From NCBI GenBank assembly GCA_002430835.1, contig DJDA01000095.1, positions 1 to 16,715 on the forward strand: 16,715 nucleotides of DNA. Direction: 5' to 3'. Position numbers and translations under genes: made by a program. This document shows positions 8,662 to 16,715 of this stretch, in pieces (the first letter of the stretch is position 1; each line of letters opens with the position of its first letter). The DNA is from Brevundimonas sp. UBA5936. Lineage in GTDB: Bacteria > Pseudomonadota > Alphaproteobacteria > Caulobacterales > Caulobacteraceae. Below the pieces are notes generated by a model that was given only the letters and a program-made list of their open reading frames with translations, was not told where the DNA came from and did no database searches.

Positions 8662-10833
8662 ATGACCATCCGCTCGCTGGCGTCCGTCGCCGCCCTTCTT
8701 CTCGTCGCCGGAGCCGCACCCGTCGCCATGGCCCAAGCTACTGTTTCCGCAAGCGCCGCCTCGACGGCTCCGGGCTTCGCCGCCAGCGATGCGACCGACC
8801 CCTACATCTGGTTGGAAGAGGTCGAGGGCGACCGGGCCATGGAGTGGGTCAAGGCGCACAACGAGACCTCTCTGGGCGTTCTGCAGGGCGACCCGCGCTA
8901 CGAGGGCCTGCACCAGCAGGCGCTGGACCTGGTGCAGTCGCGCGACCGCATCCCCTCGCCCGGCTTCACCCACGACGGCCATGTCGACAACTTCTGGCAG
9001 GACGCCGAGCATGTGCGCGGCATCTGGCGCCGCACGACGCTGGACTCCTACCGCACCGACGCGCCGCGGTGGGAGACCATCCTGGACATCGACGCCCTGT
9101 CGGCGGCCGAGGGCGCCAACTGGGTCTACAAGGGCGCGACCTGCCTGCCGCCCGAGGAACGCTATTGCCTGATCTCCCTGTCGGATGGCGGCAAGGACGC
9201 GGTGACGATCCGCGAGTTCGACAGCGTGACGAAAACCTTCGTCGAGGGCGGCGTGAACCTGCCCGAATCCAAGGGCGACGCCAGCTGGATCGACAAGGAT
9301 ACGCTGCTGATCTCGCGCGACTTCGGCGAGGGTTCGCTGACGGACTCGGGCTATCCGCGTACGGTGCGACTGATGAAGCGCGGCCAGAGCGTCGATCAGG
9401 CGGTCGAGGTCTTCGCCGGCCAGCAGACCGACGTCTCGGTTTCGGGCTACACCCTGCGCGACGCGGACGGCGTGGTTCAGGCGGTGCTGTTGAACCGGGG
9501 GATCAACTTCTATGAGAGCGAGACCTGGCGTCTGAACGCGGACGGCACGACGACCAAGCTGGAGCTGCCGCTCAAGGGCAATATCAACGCCCTGGTCGCC
9601 GGCCAGCTGGTGGTGACGACGGACCAGGACTGGACCGCGCCGTCGGGCCAAGATTTCAAGACCGGCGATGTCATCGCCTGGAACCTGCAGGCCTGGCTGG
9701 CCGATCCCAAGACCCCGGCGCAACTGGTGATCCGTCCTGGCGAGCGCGAAGCGATCGAGGGGATCAACGCCACCCGCAACAAGCTGGTCGTCGCCCTGTA
9801 CGAGAACGTGCGCGGCTCGGTCTATGTCTATGACCCGGCCGACTGGAGCCGCACGCGCCTGGACCTGCCGCAGAACGTCTCGGTCGGCGTCGGCTCGGCC
9901 TCGGAGCGCGACGACAAGATCTTCGTCAGCGTCACCGGCTATCTGAACCCGTCCAGCCTCTACCTGGCCGATGCGGCGACCGGCGCGGTCGCCTTGACCA
10001 AGGCTCTGCCGGACAAGTTCGACGCCAGCGGCATGCGCGTCGATCAGTTCGAGGCGCGCAGCGCCGACGGGACGATGATCCCCTATTTCGTCGTCCACAA
10101 GGACGCCATGGCGATGGACGGATCGAACCCGACGCTGCTGTACGGCTACGGCGGCTTCCAGTCGTCGTTGCTGCCCGGCTATTCGCCGACGGTCGGCAAG
10201 CTGTGGCTGGAGCGGGGCGGCGTCTATGTCATCGCCAACACCCGCGGCGGCGGCGAGTTCGGACCCAAGTGGCACCAGGCGGCCCAGCAGGAAAACCGCC
10301 AGCGCGCGCACGAGGACTTCCAGGCCGTGGCCCAGGATCTGATCACGCGCGGCATCACCTCGCAGCCGCACCTGGGGATCATGGGCGGCTCGCAGGGCGG
10401 ACTGTTCATGGGCGCCATGCTGACCCAGCGCCCGGACCTGATCAATGCGGCGGTCATCCAGGTGCCCCTGTTCGACATGCTGCGCTTCCACAAGCTGCTG
10501 GCCGGCGCCTCGTGGATCGGCGAATACGGCAACCCGGACATCCCGGAACAGCGCGCCTGGATCGAGGAGTACTCGCCCTATCAGAAGCTGTCGGCGGGCC
10601 AGCCCTATCCGGAAGTCTTCATCCACACCTCGACCAAGGACGACCGCGTCCACCCCGGCCACGCCCGCAAGGCGGCGGCGCGGATGGAGGAGCTGGGCTA
10701 TCCGGTGCTCTTCTATGAAAACGTCGACGGCGGTCACGCGGCCGGCGCCAACCTGCGCGAGACGGCCCGCCGCATAGCCCTGGAATACACCTATCTGACC
10801 CGTCGGCTGATGGATCAGCCGGCCCAGCCGTAA
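8662..10833 (+). CDS. Secreted prolyl oligopeptidase, S9A family (first of tandem pair)
   Basis: A 723-residue serine peptidase expected to cut short peptides after proline. It begins with a signal peptide (MTIRSLASVAALLLVAGAAP then VAMAQA, likely cleavage near residue 25), so it probably acts in the periplasm. The family opening DPYIWLEEVEG follows (about 44-54), then a beta-propeller region and a C-terminal alpha/beta-hydrolase domain: LYGYGGFQSSL, NTRGGGEFGPKWH, the nucleophile elbow GGSQGG with S577, D661 in TKDDRVHPGHARK, and H692 in DGGHAAG. S577/D661/H692 form the expected triad. The elbow has Gln where prolyl oligopeptidases usually have Asn (GGSNGG). The ATG at 8662 is supported by GGGGGA at five bases. 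The paralogous gene starts 18 bases after its stop, so the two are probably one transcript. Confidence 0.92.
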   Translation: MTIRSLASVAALLLVAGAAPVAMAQATVSASAASTAPGFAASDATDPYIWLEEVEGDRAMEWVKAHNETSLGVLQGDPRYEGLHQQALDLVQSRDRIPSPGFTHDGHVDNFWQDAEHVRGIWRRTTLDSYRTDAPRWETILDIDALSAAEGANWVYKGATCLPPEERYCLISLSDGGKDAVTIREFDSVTKTFVEGGVNLPESKGDASWIDKDTLLISRDFGEGSLTDSGYPRTVRLMKRGQSVDQAVEVFAGQQTDVSVSGYTLRDADGVVQAVLLNRGINFYESETWRLNADGTTTKLELPLKGNINALVAGQLVVTTDQDWTAPSGQDFKTGDVIAWNLQAWLADPKTPAQLVIRPGEREAIEGINATRNKLVVALYENVRGSVYVYDPADWSRTRLDLPQNVSVGVGSASERDDKIFVSVTGYLNPSSLYLADAATGAVALTKALPDKFDASGMRVDQFEARSADGTMIPYFVVHKDAMAMDGSNPTLLYGYGGFQSSLLPGYSPTVGKLWLERGGVYVIANTRGGGEFGPKWHQAAQQENRQRAHEDFQAVAQDLITRGITSQPHLGIMGGSQGGLFMGAMLTQRPDLINAAVIQVPLFDMLRFHKLLAGASWIGEYGNPDIPEQRAWIEEYSPYQKLSAGQPYPEVFIHTSTKDDRVHPGHARKAAARMEELGYPVLFYENVDGGHAAGANLRETARRIALEYTYLTRRLMDQPAQP

Positions 10834-10851
10834 CCGACGGAGCCCGAGATC

Positions 10852-13056
10852 ATGATGAAGTCCCTGTTCCTGTCCGTCGCCCTGCCCGCCCTGATGTTGG
10901 CCGCCGCGCCGGCCCTGGCTGAGGGAGCGGCGGCCGATCCGGTCGCCGCGTCCGCGACCAATCCGCCGCCGCACTTCCCGCGCGACCTGTCGCCCGCGGG
11001 GGTCAAGGCCGCCGACGATCATCTGGCGCTGGAAGAGGTGGACGGCGCCGCGGCCCGCGCCTTCGTCGCCGCCTCGAACGAAAAGGCCCTGGCCGCCCTG
11101 ACCGGCGACCGCCGCTATGAGCCGTTCCGTCAGCAGGCCGAGGCCATCCTGACCGCGACCGACCGCATCCCCGGCGTCAGCTTCCTGGGCGAAGGCCTGG
11201 GGAACTTCTGGCAGGACGCGGCCAATCCCAAGGGCGTCTGGCGCCGCACGACGCTGGCCAGCTATCGCACCACCCAGCCGCAGTGGGAGACGCTGCTGGA
11301 CATCGACGCCCTGGCCAAGGCCGAGGGCAAGGACTGGGTGTTCAAGGGCGCCAACTGCCTGGCGCCGGACGAGACCCGCTGCCTGATCAACCTGTCGGAC
11401 GGCGGCAAGGACGCCGTGACGGTGCGTGAGTTCGACCTGACGACCAAGCGGTTCGTGGACGGCGGTTTCGTCATCCCCGAGGGCAAGCACCGCATTTCCT
11501 GGCTGGACCGCGACACCCTGCTGATCGCCACCGACTTCGGTCCCGGCAGCCTGACGGAGTCGGGCTATCCCTTCATCGTCAAATCCCTGACGCGCGGCCA
11601 CCCGCTGGCGCACGCGACCGAGGTCTATCGCGGCGAGCAGGGCGACGGCGGCTACGGCGTCTCGCCCATGGTGTTCCGCGACAAGGCGGGCGCGGTCGAG
11701 GCCGTGCTGTTCAGCCGCCCGCTGGACACCTTCCGTTCGGAAATCTGGGCTTTGGGCTCCGACGGCAAGCCCTACAGGCTCAACCTGCCCGAGCGCGTGG
11801 GCGTTCAGGGCGTGCTGGGCGGCAAGCTGATCTTCTCGCCCGAACAGGCGTGGAGCTTCGACGGTCAGGATTATGCCGCCGGGTCTCTGGTCGCCATGCC
11901 GATGGGCGTACTGGGCGACGTGCGCCAGAGCATCCGCATCGACGCGAAGACGGCGACCATCTTCGCCCCGGGCGCGCGTCAGTCCCTGCAGGACGTCAGG
12001 GTGTTCGAGGACAGCATCGTCGCCGTCATCGCCGACAATGTCGTCGGCACGCTCAAACGCTTCACGCCGGGCGTCGGGGGCTGGACCGCGACCGACATCC
12101 CCGTTCCCGCCAACAGCGCCGTGGGTCTGGGCGACAGCTCCAAGGCCAAGGGCCGGGTCTTCGTCTCGACGCAAGGCTTCCTGACGCCGCCGACCCTCAG
12201 CCTGGCCGAGGTCGCCACCGGCGCCCTGAGCGAACTGAAATCGGCGCCCGCCAAGTTCGACGCCTCGACCCATGTGGTCGAGCAGTTCGAGGCCGTCTCG
12301 ACCGACGGGACGAAGATTCCTTACTTCGTCACCCGGCCCAAGAACCTGGCGATGGATGGGACCGGCCCGACCATCCTGTTCGGTTACGGCGGCTTCCAGG
12401 CCAGCTTCCCGCCCGCGTACAAGCCCGAGATGGGCAAGCTGTGGCTCGAGAACGGCGGCGTCTTCGTCCAGGCCAACATCCGCGGCGGCGGCGAGTTCGG
12501 CCCCGGTTGGCACCAGGCGGCCCTGCGCGAGAACCGTCAGCGCGCCTTCGACGACTTCGCCGCCGTGGCCCGCGATCTGGAGCAGCGCCGCATCACCAGC
12601 CCGCGCCACCTGGGCATCTACGGCCGCTCGAACGGCGGGGTGCTGACCTCGGTGTCCATCACCCAGCATCCGGAGCTGTTCAACGCGGCGGTGATCGAAA
12701 GCCCGCTGATCGACATGCTGCGCTATCAGGAGCTGCCGGCGGGCGCCTCGTGGATGGGCGAATACGGCGATCCGCGCATTCCGGGCGACGCTGAATTCAT
12801 CGCCCGCTACTCGGCCTATCAGCAGCTGCGGCCCGAAGTGAAATACCCGCGCGTCTACATCACCACCAACACGCGCGACGATCGGGTGCACCCCGGTCAC
12901 GCCCGCAAGTTCGCGGCGCGCCTGGGCGATCAGGGCCACGACCACCTCTATTTCGAGGACACGGCGGGCGGCCACTCCAACGACGCCGACCCGGTCGCCA
13001 ACGCTCGCCGCTGGGCGCGCCACTACGTCTATCTCAGCCAGCAACTGATGGACTGA
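10852..13056 (+). CDS. Secreted prolyl oligopeptidase, S9A family (second of tandem pair)
   Basis: A 734-residue paralogue of the preceding peptidase, alike along its length (both have NFWQDA, GVWRRTTL or GIWRRTTL, RGGGEFGP, DDRVHPGHARK). A signal peptide (MMKSLFLSVALPALMLAAAP, cleavage after ALA near residue 23) indicates export. The predicted triad is S593 in the elbow GRSNGG, D677 in TRDDRVHPG and H708 in GGHSN. The elbow mixes the prolyl oligopeptidase Asn with the Arg seen in oligopeptidase B (GRSAGG). The N-terminal hallmark DPYxWLE is worn down to DDHLALEEVDG, losing the proline, tyrosine and tryptophan. Catalysis still looks possible, but substrate entry may differ from the first copy. 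The start could be 10852 or 10855 (adjacent ATG codons); GGAG lies nine bases before the first. Gene duplication is the likely origin. Confidence 0.92.
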   Translation: MMKSLFLSVALPALMLAAAPALAEGAAADPVAASATNPPPHFPRDLSPAGVKAADDHLALEEVDGAAARAFVAASNEKALAALTGDRRYEPFRQQAEAILTATDRIPGVSFLGEGLGNFWQDAANPKGVWRRTTLASYRTTQPQWETLLDIDALAKAEGKDWVFKGANCLAPDETRCLINLSDGGKDAVTVREFDLTTKRFVDGGFVIPEGKHRISWLDRDTLLIATDFGPGSLTESGYPFIVKSLTRGHPLAHATEVYRGEQGDGGYGVSPMVFRDKAGAVEAVLFSRPLDTFRSEIWALGSDGKPYRLNLPERVGVQGVLGGKLIFSPEQAWSFDGQDYAAGSLVAMPMGVLGDVRQSIRIDAKTATIFAPGARQSLQDVRVFEDSIVAVIADNVVGTLKRFTPGVGGWTATDIPVPANSAVGLGDSSKAKGRVFVSTQGFLTPPTLSLAEVATGALSELKSAPAKFDASTHVVEQFEAVSTDGTKIPYFVTRPKNLAMDGTGPTILFGYGGFQASFPPAYKPEMGKLWLENGGVFVQANIRGGGEFGPGWHQAALRENRQRAFDDFAAVARDLEQRRITSPRHLGIYGRSNGGVLTSVSITQHPELFNAAVIESPLIDMLRYQELPAGASWMGEYGDPRIPGDAEFIARYSAYQQLRPEVKYPRVYITTNTRDDRVHPGHARKFAARLGDQGHDHLYFEDTAGGHSNDADPVANARRWARHYVYLSQQLMD

Positions 13057-13080
13057 TTGTAACGCTCGTCGCGCCCGACG

Positions 13081-13106
13081 CGCCGCTCACGCATTTATGA
13101 GCGGCG
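13081..13106 (+). terminator. Hairpin after the peptidase pair, probable terminator
   Basis: CGCCGCTCA (13081-13089) pairs perfectly with TGAGCGGCG (13098-13106) around an eight-base AT-richer loop, 24 bases after the second peptidase stop. It is followed by TTATC, only a short T-rich tail, so termination may be partial or factor-aided. It separates the peptidase unit from the DUF1223 gene. Confidence 0.55.
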
Positions 13107-13136
13107 TTATCGGGCCGAAGGGATAGGATCGCCGCC

Positions 13137-13889
13137 ATGATGGCACGGGGCCTGTTCAGGTACGGGATGACGGCGGTGGTCGCGGGCGCAGGCCTGCTGG
13201 CCGTCGCCGCCGCGCCGTCGCGCGAGCGGGACGCCCCGGTCCAGCCGGTGGTGGTCGAGCTGTTCACCGCCCAGGGCTGCGCAGGCTGTCCCGACGCCAA
13301 CCGTACGGTCGAGACGGTGGCCGAGGATCCGGGCGTGATCGTCCTGACCTACGGCGTCGATTACTGGGACTATCTGGGCTGGTCCGACACCTTCGCCCGG
13401 CCCGAGTTCGCCGAGCGCCAGCGCGCCTATCGCCAGGCCCTGAAGCTGCGGAACGTCTCGACGCCGCAGGTGGTGATCGACGGGCGCCGTCATGTCTCGG
13501 GCGCCCGCTCGCCGGAGCTGAAGGCCGCCGTCGAGGCCGAGGCGCAGGGCCGGGGCTGGCCGCCCGAGATCGAGTTCCGCGAGACCGGCGATCGCGTCGG
13601 CGTCGGTTCAGGGCGTCCTCCGGAAGGCGGAGCCGAGGTCGTCGCCGTCGTCTATCGACCGGGGCAGCAGACGGTCGAGGTCAAGGGCGGCGACAACCGC
13701 GGCCGGGCTGTGACCCACGTCAATGTGGTGCGCGAGGTGCGCCGCCTGGGCGACTGGAACGGGCGGCCGGTGCTGTTCCCCCTGCCCCAGGACGCGGGGA
13801 GCGACGAAGGGGTGGTGGTGCTGCTTCAGGCCAAGGACGATCGCCGCATCCTGTCGTCCGCCGCGCGCCCGGAACCGGGGCGCGATTGA
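13137..13889 (+). CDS. Exported DUF1223 protein with thioredoxin-like CxxC
   Basis: A 250-residue protein of the DUF1223 family, whose function is not established. An N-terminal hydrophobic segment (about 9-27, RYGMTAVVAGAGLLAVAAA) is a signal peptide or membrane anchor, so the rest is probably periplasmic. The family opening VVVELFTAQGCAGCPDAN carries C48-A-G-C51, placed like a thioredoxin active site, followed by VDYWDYLGWSDTFA and by STPQVVIDGRRHVSG, where the proline before VVIDG resembles the cis-proline loop of thioredoxin folds. The C-terminal half looks like a beta-rich domain. A redox role is suggested by fold, not demonstrated. The ATG at 13137 has AGGA at eight bases; the adjacent ATG at 13140 is equivalent. 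It sits between the hairpin after the peptidases and kup, with its own likely promoter unseen. Confidence 0.85.
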   Translation: MMARGLFRYGMTAVVAGAGLLAVAAAPSRERDAPVQPVVVELFTAQGCAGCPDANRTVETVAEDPGVIVLTYGVDYWDYLGWSDTFARPEFAERQRAYRQALKLRNVSTPQVVIDGRRHVSGARSPELKAAVEAEAQGRGWPPEIEFRETGDRVGVGSGRPPEGGAEVVAVVYRPGQQTVEVKGGDNRGRAVTHVNVVREVRRLGDWNGRPVLFPLPQDAGSDEGVVVLLQAKDDRRILSSAARPEPGRD

Positions 13890-13932
13890 ACCGCTGACGG
13901 AAAAGGTCTAAAGGCCCGCCGCTCTTGATGGG

Positions 13933-13950
13933 CGCGCGCCTCCTCGCGCG
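13933..13950 (+). promoter_or_regulatory. Hairpin in the kup leader with anti-Shine-Dalgarno loop
   Basis: CGCGCG (13933-13938) and CGCGCG (13945-13950) can pair, leaving a CCTCCT loop (13939-13944). Its CTCC can alternatively pair with the kup ribosome site GGAG at 13955-13958, so two mutually exclusive folds are drawable. If kup instead started at the in-frame ATG 13928, this stretch would be coding. Alternating CG runs are cheap in this composition, so confidence is low. Confidence 0.25.
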
Positions 13951-13954
13951 ACCC

Positions 13955-13958
13955 GGAG
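13955..13958 (+). promoter_or_regulatory. Ribosome-binding site fixing the kup start at 13967
   Basis: GGAG lies eight bases before the ATG at 13967. The upstream in-frame ATG at 13928 and TTG at 13925 have no site at proper spacing, which favours the shorter protein. Confidence 0.6.
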
Positions 13959-13966
13959 AACATTGC

Positions 13967-15934
13967 ATGGTCGGGGATACGCCCCGCGGCGACGCCGCGC
14001 CAACCGCCAACGCCTCCTCTCCCGCCAACGCCCAGACTCCGCCTTCCGGCGGGGCGGACGGTCATGGCGGAGGCAAGGCCAGCCACCGCGCCCTGATCCT
14101 GGGCGCCATCGGCGTGGTCTTCGGCGATATCGGCACCAGCCCGATCTACGCCCTGCGCGAGGCGACGGCGCACGCCCAGAAGGGCGTCGGCGGCGACCTG
14201 GCGATCATCGGCGTGGTGTCCCTGGCCTTTTGGGCGCTGATGGTCGTCGTGACGTTCAAATACGTCATGTTCCTGATGCGGGCGGACAACAAGGGCGAGG
14301 GCGGCACCCTGTCGCTGATGGCCCTGGCCCAGCACGCGATCGGCCGACGCAGCGCCTGGCTGTTCGTCCTGGGCGTCTGCGGCGCGGCCCTGTTCTACTC
14401 CGACGGCGTCATCACCCCCGCCATCTCGGTCCTGTCGGCGGTCGAAGGCCTGCAGGAGGCGCCGGGCCTGAACGGGCGGCTGGATCCCTTCATCCTGCCG
14501 CTGGCGGCGGGCATTCTGATCGCGCTCTTCCTGGTCCAGTCGCGCGGCACGGCGGGCCTGGCCAAGTTCTTCGGCCCCATCACCCTGATCTGGTTCCTGT
14601 CGCTGGGCCTGCTGGGCGTGGTCCATATCTTCGACGACCTGTCGATCCTGAAGGCCCTGTCGCCCTACTATGGGATCAAGCTGCTGATCGCCGACGGCTT
14701 CCTGGGCTTCGTCATCCTGGGCAGCGTCTTCCTGGCCGTCACCGGGGCCGAGGCGCTGTATGCGGACATGGGCCATTTCGGCAAGGCGCCGATCCGCCAG
14801 AGCTGGCTGTTCATCGTCCTGCCGTGTCTGACGCTCTGTTACCTGGGCCAGGGCGCCTTCCTGCTGTCGCACCCCGGCGCGGCGCATAATCCGTTCTGGA
14901 ACATGGTGCCGCAGCTGGCCTATTGGCCCATGCTGATCCTGGCCACGGCGGCGACGGTGATCGCCAGCCAGGCGATGATCACGGGCGCCTTCTCGGTCAC
15001 GCAACAGGCGGTCCAGCTGGGCCTGTTGCCGCGTATCGACATCCGCAACACTTCCGAGACCCAGGCCGGCCAGATCTATGTGCCCGCGATCAACAGCCTG
15101 CTGCTGGTCGGGGTGCTGTTCGTGCTGGTCAGCTTCCAGTCGTCGCACAACCTGACGGCCGCCTATGGCGTGGCGGTGACGGGGACCATGATGGTCAACA
15201 CCCTGATGGCCTTCACCGTCGTGCGTCACAAGTGGAAGTGGTCGTGGTGGGCCATCCTGCTGACGCTGGTGCCGTTCGGCTTCATCGACGCGGTCTTCCT
15301 GACCTCCAACCTGCTGAAGATCCCGGCGGGCGCATGGATGCCGCTGGTGCTGGGCGGGGGCTTGGTCATGCTGATGTGGACCTGGGTGCGCGGTTCCCAG
15401 ATCCTGGCCGACAAAACGCGCAAGGACAGCCTGCCGCTGAACGATCTGATCGAGATGCTGCGCGCCCGTCCGCCGCACCGGGCGCCGGGTACGGCCATCT
15501 TCCTGACCTCGGACCCGGACGTGGCGCCGGTGGCCCTGATGCACAATCTCAAGCACAACAAGGTGCTGCACGAGAAGAACATCATCCTGACGGTTCACAC
15601 CTCGGACCGGCCGCGCGTGCCGGACCTGCAAAGGGTGGCGGTCGAGCCGATCAGCGATGATTTCAAGCGACTGACCCTGACCTTCGGCTATATGGAGACG
15701 CCGAACGTGCCGCGCGCCCTGGGCCTGTGTCGCAAACAAGGGCTGAAGTTCGACATCATGTCGACCAGCTTCTTCCTCGGCCGACGCTCGGTCGTTCCAT
15801 CCGCCCGCCAGGGCATGCCTCTGTGGCAGGACAAGCTGTTTATCTTCCTGATGCGTAACGCCGCCAATCCGACCGACTTCTTCCGCATTCCGCCCGGCCG
15901 CGTGGTCGAGCTCGGCACCCAGGTGTCGGTGTGA
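13967..15934 (+). CDS. kup: Kup-family low-affinity potassium uptake protein
   Basis: Inner-membrane K+ transporter, in this family usually an H+/K+ symporter. It has 655 residues: a hydrophilic Gly/Ala/Pro-rich N-terminal extension of about 38 residues, some 12 membrane helices, and a C-terminal cytoplasmic domain of roughly 190 residues. The signature GVVFGDIGTSPIYALRE (49-65) includes D54, equivalent to the conserved acidic residue in helix 1. Other hallmarks are RADNKGEGGTLSLMALA, FYSDGVITPAISVLSAVEG, TGAEALYADMGHFG and the late-family segment TSFFLGRR. The start at 13967 has GGAG at eight bases and yields a length a little above the usual 620-650. It is 77 bases after the DUF1223 gene and overlaps the following gene by four bases (GTGA), implying translational coupling. 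No riboswitch family was recognised upstream. Confidence 0.97.
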   Translation: MVGDTPRGDAAPTANASSPANAQTPPSGGADGHGGGKASHRALILGAIGVVFGDIGTSPIYALREATAHAQKGVGGDLAIIGVVSLAFWALMVVVTFKYVMFLMRADNKGEGGTLSLMALAQHAIGRRSAWLFVLGVCGAALFYSDGVITPAISVLSAVEGLQEAPGLNGRLDPFILPLAAGILIALFLVQSRGTAGLAKFFGPITLIWFLSLGLLGVVHIFDDLSILKALSPYYGIKLLIADGFLGFVILGSVFLAVTGAEALYADMGHFGKAPIRQSWLFIVLPCLTLCYLGQGAFLLSHPGAAHNPFWNMVPQLAYWPMLILATAATVIASQAMITGAFSVTQQAVQLGLLPRIDIRNTSETQAGQIYVPAINSLLLVGVLFVLVSFQSSHNLTAAYGVAVTGTMMVNTLMAFTVVRHKWKWSWWAILLTLVPFGFIDAVFLTSNLLKIPAGAWMPLVLGGGLVMLMWTWVRGSQILADKTRKDSLPLNDLIEMLRARPPHRAPGTAIFLTSDPDVAPVALMHNLKHNKVLHEKNIILTVHTSDRPRVPDLQRVAVEPISDDFKRLTLTFGYMETPNVPRALGLCRKQGLKFDIMSTSFFLGRRSVVPSARQGMPLWQDKLFIFLMRNAANPTDFFRIPPGRVVELGTQVSV

Positions 15935-16715
15935 GCGGGGGAACGCCCAAGGGCAGAAGCTCCGCCGCGCGCGGCCGCCGCATCGCTGAAAAGGCGCGCG
16001 GGCCGCGTCGTGAATCGACCCGGCAACCCGTCGCGGACGATCCGCACGCGGACATCGGCGTCGAGGCGCGGCTGGTCGCAGGCATCCTGCTGAACGCGGC
16101 GCTGGAAAAGCGCACGGGTCTGGACGAGGCCCTGTCGCAATCGCCCGCGCGCGACCTGCCGCCCCAGGACCGGGCCTTCGCCCGCGCCGTGGCCATGGCG
16201 GCCCTGCGCCGTCTGGGCGAGATCGATCAGATCCTGGAGCGCCGTCTGCAGAAGGCGCCGCCGCTGGCGGTGCTGACGATCCTGCGCGTCGCCCTGGCCC
16301 AGACCCTGGTGCTGGACACCCCGGCGTTTGCGGCGGTGTCGACGGCGGTCAAGCTGGCCGAGCGGGACGCCAAGACGCGGCCGTACAAGAATCTGGTCAA
16401 CGCCGTGCTGCGCGGCGTCGGTCGCGACGGCCCCGGCTTGACCACGGCCGAATCCAACCTGCCCGACTGGCTGGCCCAGCGCTGGAAAGCCACCTATGGC
16501 GAGGCGGCCCTGATCGGCCTGGCCCTGGCCACGCGCGAAGAGCCGGCGACAGACCTGACCGCCAAGCCGGGCGTCGATCCGGCCGAACTGGCGGCGTCGG
16601 TCGAGGGCGAGGCCCTGCCCGGCGGCACGGTCCGCACGGGCAAGCGCGGCGACGTCGCCGCCTGGCCCGGCTTCGAGGCCGGCGACTGGTGGGTGCAAGA
16701 CGCCGCCGCCGCCGG
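15931..16715 (+). CDS. rsmB: RsmB/Sun-type 16S rRNA m5C methyltransferase (3' truncated)
   Basis: The first 261 codons of an open frame that reaches the window edge without a stop. It starts at a GTG overlapping the kup stop by four bases, with AGGTG about five bases upstream inside kup. A basic, low-complexity N-terminus (to about residue 38) is followed by a NusB-like all-helical domain (about 42-165): EARLVAGILLNAALEK, DLPPQDRAFARAVAMAALRRLG, and TRPYKNLVNAVLRGV, then the linker NLPDWLAQRW and YGEAALIGLALATREEPATDL, typical of RsmB before its methyltransferase domain. The last visible residues (FEAGDWWVQDAAAA) match the segment just before the SAM-binding motif. RsmB methylates C967 of 16S rRNA in E. 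coli. The catalytic cysteines lie beyond the window, so activity and the exact RsmB/RsmF assignment cannot be checked. Confidence 0.9.
   Translation, partial: MSGGTPKGRSSAARGRRIAEKARGPRRESTRQPVADDPHADIGVEARLVAGILLNAALEKRTGLDEALSQSPARDLPPQDRAFARAVAMAALRRLGEIDQILERRLQKAPPLAVLTILRVALAQTLVLDTPAFAAVSTAVKLAERDAKTRPYKNLVNAVLRGVGRDGPGLTTAESNLPDWLAQRWKATYGEAALIGLALATREEPATDLTAKPGVDPAELAASVEGEALPGGTVRTGKRGDVAAWPGFEAGDWWVQDAAAA

Noticed and set aside
8476..13044. A 1522-codon open frame on the minus strand opposite both peptidase genes
   Set aside because: It is antisense to two clearly real genes with catalytic motifs, its product is rich in Arg, Gly, Gln and His without domains, and it repeats itself because the sense genes are paralogues. 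Long antisense frames are expected where third codon positions are nearly all G or C.
13826..15739. A 637-codon minus-strand frame opposite kup
   Set aside because: Shadow of kup; the product is Gln/Arg/Asp-rich with no domain, whereas the plus strand has every Kup hallmark.
7748..15934. Channel and Kup as one potassium homeostasis island
   Set aside because: They are separated by about 5.4 kb with peptidase and DUF1223 genes and a hairpin between, so there is no sign of shared regulation.

Overview
The window is high-GC bacterial chromosome (roughly two thirds G+C by eye) with tightly packed genes. The gene set (AmpG-type permease, multidomain MaeB malic enzyme, DapF, DUF1223, Kup with an RsmB-type methyltransferase, secreted S9 peptidases) suits a Gram-negative alphaproteobacterium. 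Protein flavour suggests Caulobacterales, perhaps Brevundimonas, but that placement is inference; no rRNA or marker gene confirms it. I see no tRNA, rRNA, CRISPR array, insertion sequence, prophage or other sign of recent transfer.

Layout. Bases 1-4351 (+): the 3' part of comM (Mg-chelatase-like AAA+ ATPase), a soluble hybrid histidine kinase, and an AmpG-like muropeptide permease, with gaps of 23 and 54 bases that allow one transcript. Bases 4381-4404 form a perfect 10-bp hairpin between convergent genes and probably end the minus-strand unit. Bases 4431-7710 (-): dapF followed by maeB, i.e. meso-diaminopimelate synthesis and NADP-malic enzyme. Bases 7748-8551 (+): a six-helix K+ channel-like protein with a C-terminal zinc ribbon, divergent from dapF with only 37 bases between the start codons. 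Bases 8552-8661: the largest gene-free gap, holding a striking palindrome. Bases 8662-13056 (+): two tandem secreted prolyl oligopeptidase (S9A) paralogues 18 bases apart, closed by a hairpin. Bases 13137-13889 (+): an exported DUF1223 protein with a CxxC motif. Bases 13967-16715 (+): kup (K+ uptake), translationally overlapping an rsmB-type 16S rRNA methyltransferase gene that runs off the window.

Themes. Envelope and peptidoglycan are touched three times: dapF makes a peptide cross-link precursor, ampG recycles muropeptides, and the secreted peptidases are likely periplasmic. Potassium appears twice, as the channel and Kup. These are mostly ordinary housekeeping genes. I found no convincing undescribed multi-gene system. 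The best second-look items are the zinc-ribbon channel, the palindrome before the peptidase pair, the diverged paired peptidases, and the sensorless kinase with a degenerate internal receiver.
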